From positions 1 to 64,000 of the forward strand of contig NZ_JAIVKK010000001.1 of the NCBI RefSeq assembly GCF_020524005.1: 64,000 bases of DNA, given 5' to 3'. The DNA is from Microbulbifer aggregans. Its GTDB lineage: Bacteria > Pseudomonadota > Gammaproteobacteria > Pseudomonadales > Cellvibrionaceae. Made by a program: the position numbers and the translations under genes. This document shows, one piece after another, positions 31,606-39,591 of this stretch (positions within the stretch are counted from its first letter, which is position 1; every line of letters begins with the position of its first letter). The notes under the pieces are model-generated. The model had not been told where the DNA came from and made no database searches. It saw only the letters and a list, made by a program, of their open reading frames with translations.

Positions 31606-31708
31606 GGGGAGGATGGACTCAAAAACACCTGGGTGTTTTTGACCCTGCGGGCTCGCGTTGCTCGGTCTTAACTCGCTATGCGAGTTAATCGAACCTGGGA
31701 GGTTCGTC
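31606..31708. repeat. Tandem repeat copy B, next to the tRNA-Arg terminator
   Basis: Second copy, 103 bp. It differs from copy A mainly by one base in each of the A and T runs of the first hairpin and a few substitutions. After it the sequence continues into the intact tRNA terminator, whereas after copy A only a damaged version (AAGAAAGGCCGATCC) remains. The duplication therefore included the tRNA 3' flank but not a surviving tRNA. Confidence 0.85.
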
Positions 31709-31729
31709 CACCGCCCGAACTTGCCATAC

Positions 31730-31765
31730 AAAAAAGGCCCGATCCTTTCGGATCGGGCCTTTTTT
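31730..31765 (-). terminator. Rho-independent terminator of tRNA-Arg
   Basis: GGCCCGATCC-TTTC-GGATCGGGCC with an A-run on the left and a T-run on the right: a ten-pair GC stem starting 3 nt beyond the tRNA 3' end. It can work in both directions. Confidence 0.92.
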
Positions 31766-31768
31766 GTA

Positions 31769-31845
31769 TGGCGCGCTCGGGAGGATTCGAACCTCCGACC
31801 GCCTGGTTCGTAGCCAGGTACTCTATCCAGCTGAGCTACGAGCGC
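31769..31845 (-). tRNA. tRNA-Arg (anticodon ACG)
   Basis: Read on the minus strand, a 77-nt cloverleaf. The acceptor GCGCTCG pairs with CGAGCGC, the D arm contains AGCTCAGCTGGATAGAG, the anticodon arm is CCTGG-CTACGAA-CCAGG giving anticodon ACG, and the T arm is GGAGG-TTCGAAT-CCTCC. The discriminator is G and CCA is encoded. The terminator lies immediately downstream. Confidence 0.97.
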
Positions 31846-31925
31846 GTTGGGGGGCGAACAATAGGGAAAGTGGAGATCTGCGTCAAGCGCTTAATTAAAA
31901 TTTCGTTCGGCTTTTGTTGTTCGGG

Positions 31926-32906
31926 CTATTTTCTGAACAGTGTACTGGTTGCCATACGGTCGATGCCGTCCAGTTCCCTATAGGCCTGCCGTGCATCTTC
32001 GTCGTCGGTGAGGTGGCTGCGTAGGAACAGGCTGATCGCCTGGCCGATGACGTGGCGGGCGCGTTCCGGGGTGACGGGGCTATCGATAAAACCGCGGCCA
32101 CAGGTGGAGTCCGGTGGGCTGCAGATGGAAAAGTGGTTGGCGTCCTTGAGCAACAGCAGGGTATTGCTGCCATCGCGATCTGGCAGGGCTTCATCGAAGG
32201 TCTGCCTGAGGCGGTCCGTAGAGCTGGCATTGCTGGAGCCATAGTGATGGGCGCTTTGGGCTATACAGCCATCCTGCTCACCGCCAATCAATAGCACCGG
32301 CACATCGCCACCAATGGGCAGGACGGTTTGTGCGGGCCAGCCCAATGCGGTGGATGCTCCGGAGTGGGCGCCGTAGGAAAAAACTGCTTTCAGTCCCGGA
32401 AACCATGAGGTACGGGCGTTGAGCAGTGATGCAGTACCGCCGGCGCTGTGGCCGCCGAAAGCGAGGCGCTGGAGGTCCAGCTTACCGGCCAGGGTGCCTT
32501 CCGCGTTCACCCGTTCCAGCATCGACATAATTGCCGGCATGGCGATTGCTGATGGCCGGTCGCCGAATTGCGCTGGTGTCAGCGCTTCGGCGTCGATACC
32601 CGGGGTCGCCACAATTCCGCCAATGCCCCCGTGACTGATCAGCTGGTACGTGACGGTGGCAATACCGAAAGGCGCAAGCAGTTCTGCCAGCCAGCGATAG
32701 CTGGAGTGGTCGGTATTCATACCGGGCAGGATAATCAGGACCGGGCATGGTGAGAGGGTAGGGTCTACCGGCACTGCGCCAGTATTGCGTTCGGTAGCGG
32801 TATCTCCAAATTGTCCGGGATAGTAAATTCTCGCGATGCCGGTGTCGTAGGGTGGGTTGAGGGTGTCCACTTTGAAGGCATCGAAGATACAGCGTGTCAT
32901 GTACAT
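31926..32906 (-). CDS. Alpha/beta hydrolase of the chlorophyllase / dienelactone-hydrolase clan
   Basis: About 326 residues. RIYYP near the start, CPVLIILPGMNTDHSSY with the oxyanion region, and the nucleophile elbow FGGHSAGGTAS mark an alpha/beta hydrolase. The order of blocks (YYP, PVL-PG, GHSxGG, PVLLIGGEQDG, late His in DANHFSIC) resembles plant chlorophyllases and PAF-acetylhydrolases, where the elbow is GHSRGG. No signal peptide is clear. The ATG at 32906 is chosen since residues upstream to 32984 look untranslated and an FNR-like site is centred 65 nt upstream. An ester such as the phytyl or methyl ester of a chlorophyll derivative is a plausible substrate given the neighbours, but this is inference. 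Confidence 0.75.
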   Translation of the reverse strand: MYMTRCIFDAFKVDTLNPPYDTGIARIYYPGQFGDTATERNTGAVPVDPTLSPCPVLIILPGMNTDHSSYRWLAELLAPFGIATVTYQLISHGGIGGIVATPGIDAEALTPAQFGDRPSAIAMPAIMSMLERVNAEGTLAGKLDLQRLAFGGHSAGGTASLLNARTSWFPGLKAVFSYGAHSGASTALGWPAQTVLPIGGDVPVLLIGGEQDGCIAQSAHHYGSSNASSTDRLRQTFDEALPDRDGSNTLLLLKDANHFSICSPPDSTCGRGFIDSPVTPERARHVIGQAISLFLRSHLTDDEDARQAYRELDGIDRMATSTLFRK

Positions 32907-32963
32907 GTAAGTTGGCCTGGCGCATCTTTTCACTGAGGATAGGCGCGAGTCTTCACGGGAGGA

Positions 32964-32977
32964 TTGATAATTGTCAA
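32964..32977. promoter_or_regulatory. FNR-like site 1 (TTGAT-AATT-GTCAA)
   Basis: A 14-bp near-perfect palindrome in the divergent gap between the hydrolase at 31926-32906 and the exported protein at 33079. Its centre is 65 nt from the hydrolase ATG. One of five such sites in this half of the window. Confidence 0.65.
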
Positions 32978-33078
32978 TTCGCACGGACTTGAGATGGGGT
33001 ATCCATAATCCGCAGTGGCCAGTAATCCGTATGCATTACACGCCTTATAAAAATCCCCCGGTCAACGAGGAAGTCAGA

Positions 33079-33792
33079 GTGAAACAATTACACGCACGGG
33101 TGCGCCTTAGATTCCTGATGGTGCCAATCCTGTTGCTGGGCCTGCCAACGGCAGCGATCCAGGCTTATCCGTTGTCTACCGATGAGGGCTTCTGCGCGCG
33201 GGTGCAGCAGTTTATCGCCGGTACCGATATGACCGTAGACAATGTGGTGTACGAACAAGATACCTACTGGACTACGTTCAAAAAATCCAAGCCCCTCGCG
33301 CAGCCCTTAACCACGCATCAGTATGTGGGCTACCAGTTGGCCGATGGTGAGCGTACGGATTATCCGGTGACCGTGGCTTGTAAAATGAAGACTGCCGAGC
33401 GTATCCGTACCGCGAATGCGGGGATGAGTGATGTCACCATTGCCAAGGAAGATCGCGCATGCCAGACCTGGCAGGGGTTAATGCTGGACGATATCTACAC
33501 GGCGCTGGAGCAGCAGGGTGATGCGGCACTGCTGTCCAGGGAGCGGATTGCTCTGGCGGAGGAAAACAATGTGTACATTGGTCCGTTATGGCTGCGCCCG
33601 GAGCTTTACCAGGTAGCTTACAAAGATGGTGATACGGTGAGGTTGCGCAGCAAAGCGCTGCATGTGGAGTACCGTCGTTTTATGCCGGTGCCCGACAGTT
33701 TTATGGGTACCCATTACTGCACCATGATTGCGCCGGAGTATCTGGCCAAATTGCTGCGGGGTGAGGCGGAAGCGCCAGCGTTGCAAGAGTAA
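33079..33792 (+). CDS. Hypothetical exported protein
   Basis: 237 residues, no family recognised. From a GTG at 33079, preceded by GAGGAAG, a good signal peptide is read (KQLHARVRLRFLMVPILLLGLPTAAIQA). The mature part has four cysteines (FCARVQQF, VACKM, RACQTWQ, HYCTMI) that could form disulfides. The open frame continues upstream to 32971, but that part would run across the FNR-like site and spoil the signal peptide. It lies divergent from the chlorophyllase-like hydrolase and converges on an RCCR homologue. Function unknown; periplasmic location likely. Confidence 0.7.
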   Translation: MKQLHARVRLRFLMVPILLLGLPTAAIQAYPLSTDEGFCARVQQFIAGTDMTVDNVVYEQDTYWTTFKKSKPLAQPLTTHQYVGYQLADGERTDYPVTVACKMKTAERIRTANAGMSDVTIAKEDRACQTWQGLMLDDIYTALEQQGDAALLSRERIALAEENNVYIGPLWLRPELYQVAYKDGDTVRLRSKALHVEYRRFMPVPDSFMGTHYCTMIAPEYLAKLLRGEAEAPALQE

Positions 33793-33844
33793 CGCACGCA
33801 GGAGGCCGGGATATGGTCCCGGCTTCCTGCCCCGTGATTCAGGC

Positions 33845-34654
33845 TTAAGCCTCCACCACTCGCCGCATCTGCTCTTCGCCCATTCGCAAAGTCAGCATCT
33901 GCTGTACTCCCTCCTCACCGAACACCTTGGTCGCCAGCTTGTTCATCGGGTCGCGCTCGTAGCACAGGCGTCGCAGCTGGTGGTCGTCGCGGCGCAATGA
34001 AACGCGCTCGCTTTCCGGCAGCGGCAGGGCTTCGTCGTACCAGCGCAGCCAGTGGGCGAGCATGCGGCGGGTGTAGTCTTCGAGGATATCGATATTTTCG
34101 TCGTTCAGATCACCCATCAGGCTCTGGGTGGAAGGATTGATCAGGGCGCGCATATAGGGTCCGTGGCTTACGGACCACTGGAAGTTCTCGTGGCCGCGCA
34201 GTGCGAGGTATTCGTCGTTGATGGGCGCGTAGTATTTGTCGAGGTAGTCGCTGTCTACCAGCAGGTTGCGACGTGGCATAAAGTCAAAATAGAAAAACAG
34301 TTTCGGAATGGTGCCGAACACCATCACAAAGTGCGGCACGTCGGTTTTCTGGCCCAGGTACGTGGTGGCATTCATATCGAGGATGCTGGCCTTGCGGTTG
34401 CCCAGCCAGGAGTTCACCAGCCACTCACAGTCGCCGCCGCTCCATGCCTGGAACGAGCCCTCGAATTCGCCGTTGGGTGAGGTGTAGTACTCGCGGTCGG
34501 CACAGGCCGGCTCCAGTTCCAGCCCGGTAAAGCGGCTGGCAATGGTTTGCTTCACGTCGGTGAGGATGCCCCAGCAGCGCTCCCACGCTTTGCTCACGTC
34601 CACATTGGGGTTTTCTGCAAGAAACTGGTCGATGGTTTTGGTATCGGAATGCAT
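33845..34654 (-). CDS. Red chlorophyll catabolite reductase (RCCR) homologue A
   Basis: 269 residues. The match to plant RCCR (ACD2) runs along the protein: NSWLGNRKASILDMNATTYL aligns with its GSWIHCK / LNITSISGFL block. VPHFVMVFG (~105-113) followed by FDFMPRRNLLVDSDYLDKYY aligns with APNFVVELIQ and ILDLPHRKDLVLNPDYLKEY. The late RRDDHQLRR, ERDP and FGEEG blocks match the end of ACD2. RCCR belongs to the ferredoxin-dependent bilin reductase superfamily and reduces the linear tetrapyrrole from chlorophyll ring opening. Where the plant enzyme has a catalytic Glu (VVEL), this protein seems to have Val, so chemistry or substrate may differ. The alignment is from memory. A palindrome lies just upstream. 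Confidence 0.78.
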   Translation of the reverse strand: MHSDTKTIDQFLAENPNVDVSKAWERCWGILTDVKQTIASRFTGLELEPACADREYYTSPNGEFEGSFQAWSGGDCEWLVNSWLGNRKASILDMNATTYLGQKTDVPHFVMVFGTIPKLFFYFDFMPRRNLLVDSDYLDKYYAPINDEYLALRGHENFQWSVSHGPYMRALINPSTQSLMGDLNDENIDILEDYTRRMLAHWLRWYDEALPLPESERVSLRRDDHQLRRLCYERDPMNKLATKVFGEEGVQQMLTLRMGEEQMRRVVEA

Positions 34655-34667
34655 GGCTCGTCTCATT

Positions 34668-34683
34668 AATCACAAAGGTGATT
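34668..34683. promoter_or_regulatory. Inverted repeat AATCAC-AAAG-GTGATT
   Basis: A perfect six-base inverted repeat with a four-base spacer, 14 nt upstream of the RCCR-A start codon. The 6-4-6 geometry suits a Crp/Fnr-type dimer, but the half-site differs from the TTGAY motif seen elsewhere in the region. Confidence 0.4.
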
Positions 34684-34717
34684 GCGGTTTATTGTGGTGA
34701 AATGGCTGCTGGCTCAA

Positions 34718-35584
34718 TCAGGCCGGCGCTGTTTCTTGCAGGAATTCTGCATTGGGATCGCCGTGCGCCACGCGGTAGCCGGTGGCATAGATTTTCTCCG
34801 CCGAAATCCTCCGGTTGGGCGCCTTGATCTGGTTGAGAAACTCCAGGCGCGTCAGCCCTTCGGCATCACAGATGGCATCGAATACGCGTGCGTTGGTGGC
34901 CGGCGTACGCTCGTTGTCGCACACATTGAAGATTCCGCTGAGGCCGTGTTCGATCGCGTGCGCCACCGCACTCACCACATCTTCGAAGTGAATCGCATAG
35001 AGCAGGGCATCGGCGCCGAACAGTGCCTTGCCACCGAAATAGGAATGCGCCATTTTGACCCGTTCCGGGAAGCTCAGATCTCCCGGGGCACCGTACATGT
35101 CAGGGAAGCGTAATACGCAGCCCCCGGCGCGGGAGAGGATTTTATGCTCTGCCTGCTGGTAGTACAGGGAGGAGGGTTCCTCGTGGTTGCTGGTAGGGGT
35201 TTCTTCTGTGATCGCGGTGCTGCCTTCGCCGCCGTCGCCATACACGGAGAATGACGAAAGGAAAATCAGCTTGTCACTGCAGGCAGCGGCGCTCGCACAG
35301 GTTTCCACCAAGGTCTGTTTGTAATGCTGGTGGCGTTCTTCCGGGGTGCGGGTATTTTTTACGTTGGGGGCCACGGTTACTACGACCAGGTCCACACCTT
35401 TTGCCGCCTGGGCGACTTTGTCGGATTCGTGCCCTTTCAGCACAACGACTTCATCGGCAAACGGTTTGAGTGATTCGGTCTTTTCCGGTGTGGTGGTGGT
35501 GCCGATTACCTGGTGCCCCTGTTCTCGCAGCCGGCCTCCCAGCGCCTTGCCCACATGCCCCATGCCCAGTATCAGTATTTTCAT
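34718..35584 (-). CDS. NAD(P)-dependent epimerase/dehydratase-like (atypical extended SDR)
   Basis: 288 residues. The N-terminal Rossmann motif is MKILILGMGHVGKALGGRL, with a second strand at TTTTPEK. FLSSFSVYGD is the usual SDR serine strand, but the catalytic YxxxK position reads YYQQAEHK, so the lysine is displaced. The ATG at 35584 has GGGAG upstream, and an FNR-like site is centred 72 nt before it. It sits upstream of RCCR-A in the same direction (63-nt gap), so the two may be co-transcribed. Possibly a reductase or dehydrogenase acting on a pigment-derived intermediate; the substrate cannot be read from the sequence. Confidence 0.8.
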   Translation of the reverse strand: MKILILGMGHVGKALGGRLREQGHQVIGTTTTPEKTESLKPFADEVVVLKGHESDKVAQAAKGVDLVVVTVAPNVKNTRTPEERHQHYKQTLVETCASAAACSDKLIFLSSFSVYGDGGEGSTAITEETPTSNHEEPSSLYYQQAEHKILSRAGGCVLRFPDMYGAPGDLSFPERVKMAHSYFGGKALFGADALLYAIHFEDVVSAVAHAIEHGLSGIFNVCDNERTPATNARVFDAICDAEGLTRLEFLNQIKAPNRRISAEKIYATGYRVAHGDPNAEFLQETAPA

Positions 35585-35649
35585 TATTTTCTCCCGCCGG
35601 GGGTCTGTTGAATATCGCACTGATACTAGGTGAGGCGGGGTGGGCCGCA

Positions 35650-35663
35650 TTGACCATTGTCAA
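35650..35663. promoter_or_regulatory. FNR-like site 2 (TTGAC-CATT-GTCAA)
   Basis: A perfect five-base inverted repeat with a four-base spacer, centred 72 nt upstream of the epimerase-like gene (start 35584), in the 101-nt gap behind the 35686 gene. Confidence 0.68.
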
Positions 35664-35685
35664 TTCCGGCCCGGGGGTAGGGGGG

Positions 35686-36459
35686 TCAGATTGCAGGTTC
35701 TGTGACGGGCTGCTGTGCGCTGGTGACGCCCTCGTGGGATTCGAAATATTGCACTTCCGCCAGTTCGTAGCGGGTCTGCATATAGCCTTCCACCTCGGCA
35801 CGCAGCAGCAGGTAGTCGTCGTCGGCAGTGCACCAGACGTTGTAGGGCGGATGCTCTTCCGGCAGGTCCGCTGCAGTATCGGTCACCTGGAAGTGCCGCG
35901 CGCGGAAGGTGCCGGCCTCCACGGTGATTTCGGTTTCTCCCACATACACCAGTGAAAACCCCATCTTGAACAGCAGCGGGCCGGTTGCACCCCTGTGATC
36001 CGGTGATGACAGCATCATGTGCGGGAAGTGCTGTTTGCCTGGCCCTTTGGAAAGGTCGTAAAGACGCATCAGCAGGCCGTCTCCGGCAATCGGGTGGCAC
36101 TGCATCCACTGCACCGGGGCGGCCAGTTCGATGCGCTGGCTGATACGCCCATCGCGCTGGTTGAAGGTTTCGCATTCAGCGAGTTTGTTGGTAAACCGGA
36201 ACCAGCCACTGCCCTCAAATTTATCCCCTACGGTCAGGCGCACGGAGCAGTCCAGCGGTGCCGAATCGCTGTGGCGCAATGCCTGCACAATGTCCCGCGT
36301 AACACTGGGGGCATCGTCGATCTCGCAGTGCGCCTGTAATACATCGGTACCGTCGGTCTGCTGGCTTATATTGAAAAACTCGCGGCCCCGCTCGTGGCCA
36401 AGGCGCTCGGGTTTGCGGCTGGTATAACGAATATGTCCTCGAATGCTGCGGTAGGGCAT
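35686..36459 (-). CDS. Hypothetical protein, DUF3108-like beta-rich
   Basis: 257 residues, not firmly recognised. The second half (VEAGTFRARHFQVT, NVWCTADDDYLLLRAEVEG, QTRYELAEVQYF) resembles DUF3108-type proteins, whose beta-barrel-like fold has a GTF-xxx-hf block followed by a short hydrophobic strand and a Tyr-rich end. No signal peptide. The ATG is preceded by AAGAGAAG. It follows the VOC-like gene on the same strand (63-nt gap), so the two are probably one unit. It might bind a hydrophobic pigment derivative; that is a guess. Confidence 0.65.
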   Translation of the reverse strand: MPYRSIRGHIRYTSRKPERLGHERGREFFNISQQTDGTDVLQAHCEIDDAPSVTRDIVQALRHSDSAPLDCSVRLTVGDKFEGSGWFRFTNKLAECETFNQRDGRISQRIELAAPVQWMQCHPIAGDGLLMRLYDLSKGPGKQHFPHMMLSSPDHRGATGPLLFKMGFSLVYVGETEITVEAGTFRARHFQVTDTAADLPEEHPPYNVWCTADDDYLLLRAEVEGYMQTRYELAEVQYFESHEGVTSAQQPVTEPAI

Positions 36460-36522
36460 GGGCTTCTCTTGTTATTGGTTTTCGGTAATTGTTGTTTGCG
36501 CGCCGGTGTCGGTTGCCGTTAA

Positions 36523-37407
36523 TCAGCACTCGATCAATTCAATTCGCTCGCCGTCGTGGCCGTGCAGGGTGCAGCTGCGGCGCCCGTTATAGGGGGGCGC
36601 TTCGTGCATGTGCGCTTCGGCCTGCTCGGGAAGATGGTCGATGTAAAAGGTCACCATGGCGATGCCGCCCGCCAGGGTGTGGGGTTCACCGGGAGCGATG
36701 GCAAGCTTATCCAGCTGATCGATTTCGATCAGGGTACTGTCTGCCAGTTGCAGCGTCGCCAGCGGATGCTGCTGATCCATGGGCAGGTCGCGCAACTGGT
36801 TGATGACGGTCACCTTTGTGTCAAAGCTGAGGCCGCTGTGCCGCGCCAGCGATTCGTAGCGGGCGAGGGAGGCTGTGCGATCCGTACTGGCGAGTACCGG
36901 AATAAACAAGTGGTCGACCGCGCAGGTAGCCTGGGGGAGCTGAAAGGGCGGGACATCCCCGGCAATCTGTGTGAGGTACAGCAATTCGCCAGCGGGTCCC
37001 TGCACCTGCACCGCACGGATCTTGTCACTGAGTTCCAGGTTGGCCACCGGGCGCAATACCTTGAATGGTGAATCTGCCAGCGAGGCTGCCAGCCCATCCA
37101 CATCCTCCACCAGAACCTCCATCGCCATCCAGCCGGCACAGGCCAGCGGGGTGGCTGGCTCTGCGTTGAAATCTTCGACGATGCGTAGCCACGGACGACC
37201 CAGGATGTTGCCGAGCAGCCAGTAGCGTGCGCCGGCCAGTGATGGACATCCCCATTGTGTGGTCATCGGCGCGGCCAGGGATTCGCTGGCGAGAACCTGG
37301 CAGTGCAGGTAGCTGCAGTAGTCGTCCACCAGGCGTGCGGCGTCCGCGCTTGCCAGGGTAGCCAGACAGCAGGGGCCGAGTGCTGGGTTCGAATCAGATG
37401 TGCTCAT
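36523..37407 (-). CDS. VOC-superfamily (glyoxalase/dioxygenase-like) protein
   Basis: About 294 residues forming two tandem VOC modules. The first runs ~15-150 (ending IRAVQVQGPAGELLYLTQ), the second ~160-290 (starting CAVDHLFIPVLAS, ending LHGHDGERIELIEC). The blocks H-x-F-I-P and G-x-R-I-E-L are the metal-site strands in this superfamily, but the ligand set looks incomplete. Relatives include extradiol dioxygenases, glyoxalases and pigment- or drug-binding proteins. The ATG at 37407 gives a sensible N-terminus. A TGTTATA palindrome lies 30 nt upstream and serves the divergent LeuC-like operon as well. Confidence 0.7.
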   Translation of the reverse strand: MSTSDSNPALGPCCLATLASADAARLVDDYCSYLHCQVLASESLAAPMTTQWGCPSLAGARYWLLGNILGRPWLRIVEDFNAEPATPLACAGWMAMEVLVEDVDGLAASLADSPFKVLRPVANLELSDKIRAVQVQGPAGELLYLTQIAGDVPPFQLPQATCAVDHLFIPVLASTDRTASLARYESLARHSGLSFDTKVTVINQLRDLPMDQQHPLATLQLADSTLIEIDQLDKLAIAPGEPHTLAGGIAMVTFYIDHLPEQAEAHMHEAPPYNGRRSCTLHGHDGERIELIEC

Positions 37408-37436
37408 CGGGAAATCCGTTGTTCTCAAAGTTCTAA

Positions 37437-37454
37437 TGTTATAATAATATATCA
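37437..37454. promoter_or_regulatory. TGTTATA palindrome site 1
   Basis: TGTTATAATAATATATCA: half-sites TGTTATA and TATATCA around a four-base spacer, in a divergent promoter. An identical 20-bp sequence occurs at 49893-49912. It includes TATAAT, so it may double as a -10 element. Confidence 0.6.
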
Positions 37455-37507
37455 AATATTGAGAAAAAAGATCTTATCTGACCCGAGGGTACAGGAGGGC
37501 AGGGAAT

Positions 37508-38944
37508 ATGGCGATATCGGGGGCGAGTACTCTATTCGACAAGCTGTGGTCGGCACATAGCGTGTGTGATCTCGGTAACGGGGAGGCGCTTCTCTATATC
37601 GATCGCGTGTTCCTGCATGAGCGCACAGGATCCATTGCCCTGCAGAGTCTGCACAGTGCCGGTTATGGTGTGCGGGATGCCCGGCGGGTCTTCTGCACTA
37701 TGGACCACATTGTCGACACCTTTCCCGGCCGCGGCGATAAAACGCTGATGCCTTCCGGTTCCGAATTTATCGTGGCTACCCGCCATGAAACCCAAGCGGC
37801 GGATATCCGCCTGTTCGATGTGAACGATCCGGACCAGGGCATTGTGCATGTGATTTCCCCGGAACAGGGACTGGTGCTACCGGGCCTGACGTTGGTTTGT
37901 CCGGACAGTCATACCTGTACCCAGGGAGCCATTGGCGCGCTGGCCTGGGGCATTGGTTCCAGTGAAGCCGAGCATGCGCTCGCCACCGGAACTCTGCGAG
38001 TGCGCAAGCCGAAAAATATGCGCATAGTGGTCGATGGCACGTTGCGCCCGGGTGTGACCGCGAAGGATCTTGTCCTGCATCTTATTGCACAGTTCGGTGC
38101 CAATGGCGGTGCCGGTTATGCGGTGGAGTTTGCCGGCACGGCGATCGCGCAACTGGATGTCGAGGCCCGCTTCACTCTCTGCAATATGGCAGTCGAGTTT
38201 TCGGCATTTACAGCGGTGATTGCGCCTGATGACAAAGTGGAAGCCTATCTGGCGGGGCGGGACTTTGCCCCAAAAGGCGAGCACTGGCGCGAGGCGGTCG
38301 AATACTGGCGGAGCCTACGCAGCGATGCCGGAGCGACCTTTGAGTGCGAGCTGCACGTGGATGCGGGGGTGATCGAACCGGTAGTGACCTGGGGTACCAG
38401 TCCCGAGCAGGTTGCAGGCATTGGCGGTTGTATTCCGGATGTGCACAGTTTTACCGAGCCCCACCGGCGAGAAGCTGCGCTGCGAGCGCTCCAGTACCAG
38501 GGGCTGCAGGCCGGTGAACAGATTGCGGACATTGCGGTCAATGCGGCTTTCATCGGTTCCTGCACTAACAGCCGGCTCAGCGACTTGCGTGCTGCTGCCG
38601 AAGTGGTCAAGGGGCGTCGGATTGCCCATGGCGTGCGTGGAGTGGTAGTGCCGGGTTCCCGCCGCGTGAAAAAGGCAGCGGAGCGTGAGGGCCTCGACCG
38701 AATTTTTGTCGATGCCGGATTCGAATGGCGCGACTCGGGCTGCTCCATGTGTTTCTACGCGGGCGGTGAAACCTTCGGCGAATTCCAGCGTGTCATTTCC
38801 ACCACCAACCGAAATTTTGAAGGGCGTCAGGGGCCGAATACGCGCACGCACCTCGCCAGTCCTGCGACGGTAGCCGCCTCGGCGATTACCGGGTCGATCA
38901 CCTCAGCGGAAATGCTGGTAGCGAGCGAGTCACTGATTGCATGA
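37508..38944 (+). CDS. LeuC-like hydro-lyase large subunit (aconitase superfamily)
   Basis: 478 residues. The cluster cysteines lie in GSCTNSRLSD and DSGCSMC; CPDSHTCTQGAIGALAWGIG and TLFDKLWSAH are typical of 3-isopropylmalate dehydratase large subunits. The same fold serves (R)-2-methylmalate, maleate and 2,3-dimethylmalate (DmdAB) hydro-lyases. Here the pair sits with two PrpD proteins and CoA enzymes and not with leuA/leuB, so a catabolic alkylmalate/alkylmaleate hydratase is more likely than leucine synthesis. AGGAGG precedes the ATG. It is the first of seven tightly packed genes. Confidence 0.88.
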   Translation: MAISGASTLFDKLWSAHSVCDLGNGEALLYIDRVFLHERTGSIALQSLHSAGYGVRDARRVFCTMDHIVDTFPGRGDKTLMPSGSEFIVATRHETQAADIRLFDVNDPDQGIVHVISPEQGLVLPGLTLVCPDSHTCTQGAIGALAWGIGSSEAEHALATGTLRVRKPKNMRIVVDGTLRPGVTAKDLVLHLIAQFGANGGAGYAVEFAGTAIAQLDVEARFTLCNMAVEFSAFTAVIAPDDKVEAYLAGRDFAPKGEHWREAVEYWRSLRSDAGATFECELHVDAGVIEPVVTWGTSPEQVAGIGGCIPDVHSFTEPHRREAALRALQYQGLQAGEQIADIAVNAAFIGSCTNSRLSDLRAAAEVVKGRRIAHGVRGVVVPGSRRVKKAAEREGLDRIFVDAGFEWRDSGCSMCFYAGGETFGEFQRVISTTNRNFEGRQGPNTRTHLASPATVAASAITGSITSAEMLVASESLIA

Positions 38945-39591
38945 AACCGTTTATCTGTCATACGGGGATAGCGGCACCACTGTTGCGCCGCAATATTGAT
39001 ACCGACGCGATCATCCCTTCGCGGGAAATGAAGCGCGTATCCAAGCGCGGGTTGGGCGAAGGCTTGTTCGCGGCCTGGCGTTATACCTTGCCGGGCGGCC
39101 GCGAGCCCAATCCATCGTTTGTATTGAACGGCCCTGAATACCAGCACACTTCAATCTTGCTGGCCGGTGACAATTTCGGTTGCGGCTCATCCCGTGAACA
39201 CGCGGTATGGGCGCTGGCGGAATATGGTATCCGTGCGGTGATTGCCTCGGGCTTTGGAGCAATTTTTCACACCAATTGCATCCGCAATGGTGTGTTGCCG
39301 GTACGCCTGGACGAAAGCGAAATCAGTGCGTTAGCGGAACGGGTACAGCGGGATCCGCAAAACAACGCCGTGACCATCGACTTGCAGCAATGCCATATCC
39401 GGTGTGGCGACTTTACATGCGACTTTTTCCTGGAAGAGGGCGCGCGTGAAATGTTGTTAAACGGGCTCGATCCCATTGCGTTGACTCTTAAGCAGCGAAA
39501 AGCGATCGATAGCTTTGAGCAGGCGCGTCGCAAAGAACATGCCTGGGCATTTGCCCCATTGGAAGAATGTGTGGAAGGAGTACTGCCGTAA
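38941..39591 (+). CDS. LeuD-like hydro-lyase small subunit
   Basis: 216 residues. Overlaps the large-subunit stop by four bases (ATGA). RRNIDTDAIIPSREMKRVSKRG opens the swivel domain and LLAGDNFGCGSSREHAVWAL is the substrate-binding block of LeuD proteins. In this family the loop before FGCGSSREH helps select the substrate; I cannot name it. It forms a heterodimer with the preceding subunit. Confidence 0.9.
   Translation: MKPFICHTGIAAPLLRRNIDTDAIIPSREMKRVSKRGLGEGLFAAWRYTLPGGREPNPSFVLNGPEYQHTSILLAGDNFGCGSSREHAVWALAEYGIRAVIASGFGAIFHTNCIRNGVLPVRLDESEISALAERVQRDPQNNAVTIDLQQCHIRCGDFTCDFFLEEGAREMLLNGLDPIALTLKQRKAIDSFEQARRKEHAWAFAPLEECVEGVLP

Noticed and set aside
31769..31845. tRNA-Arg as the attachment site of the pigment-catabolism region
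   Set aside because: The tRNA 3' end faces left, away from the region; there is no integrase, and no repeat of the tRNA 3' end was seen at the right side of the window.
37508..39591. Leucine biosynthesis leuCD
   Set aside because: No leuA or leuB nearby; the operon continues into PrpD, CoA-ligase, amidase and crotonase genes, so a catabolic hydratase is more likely.
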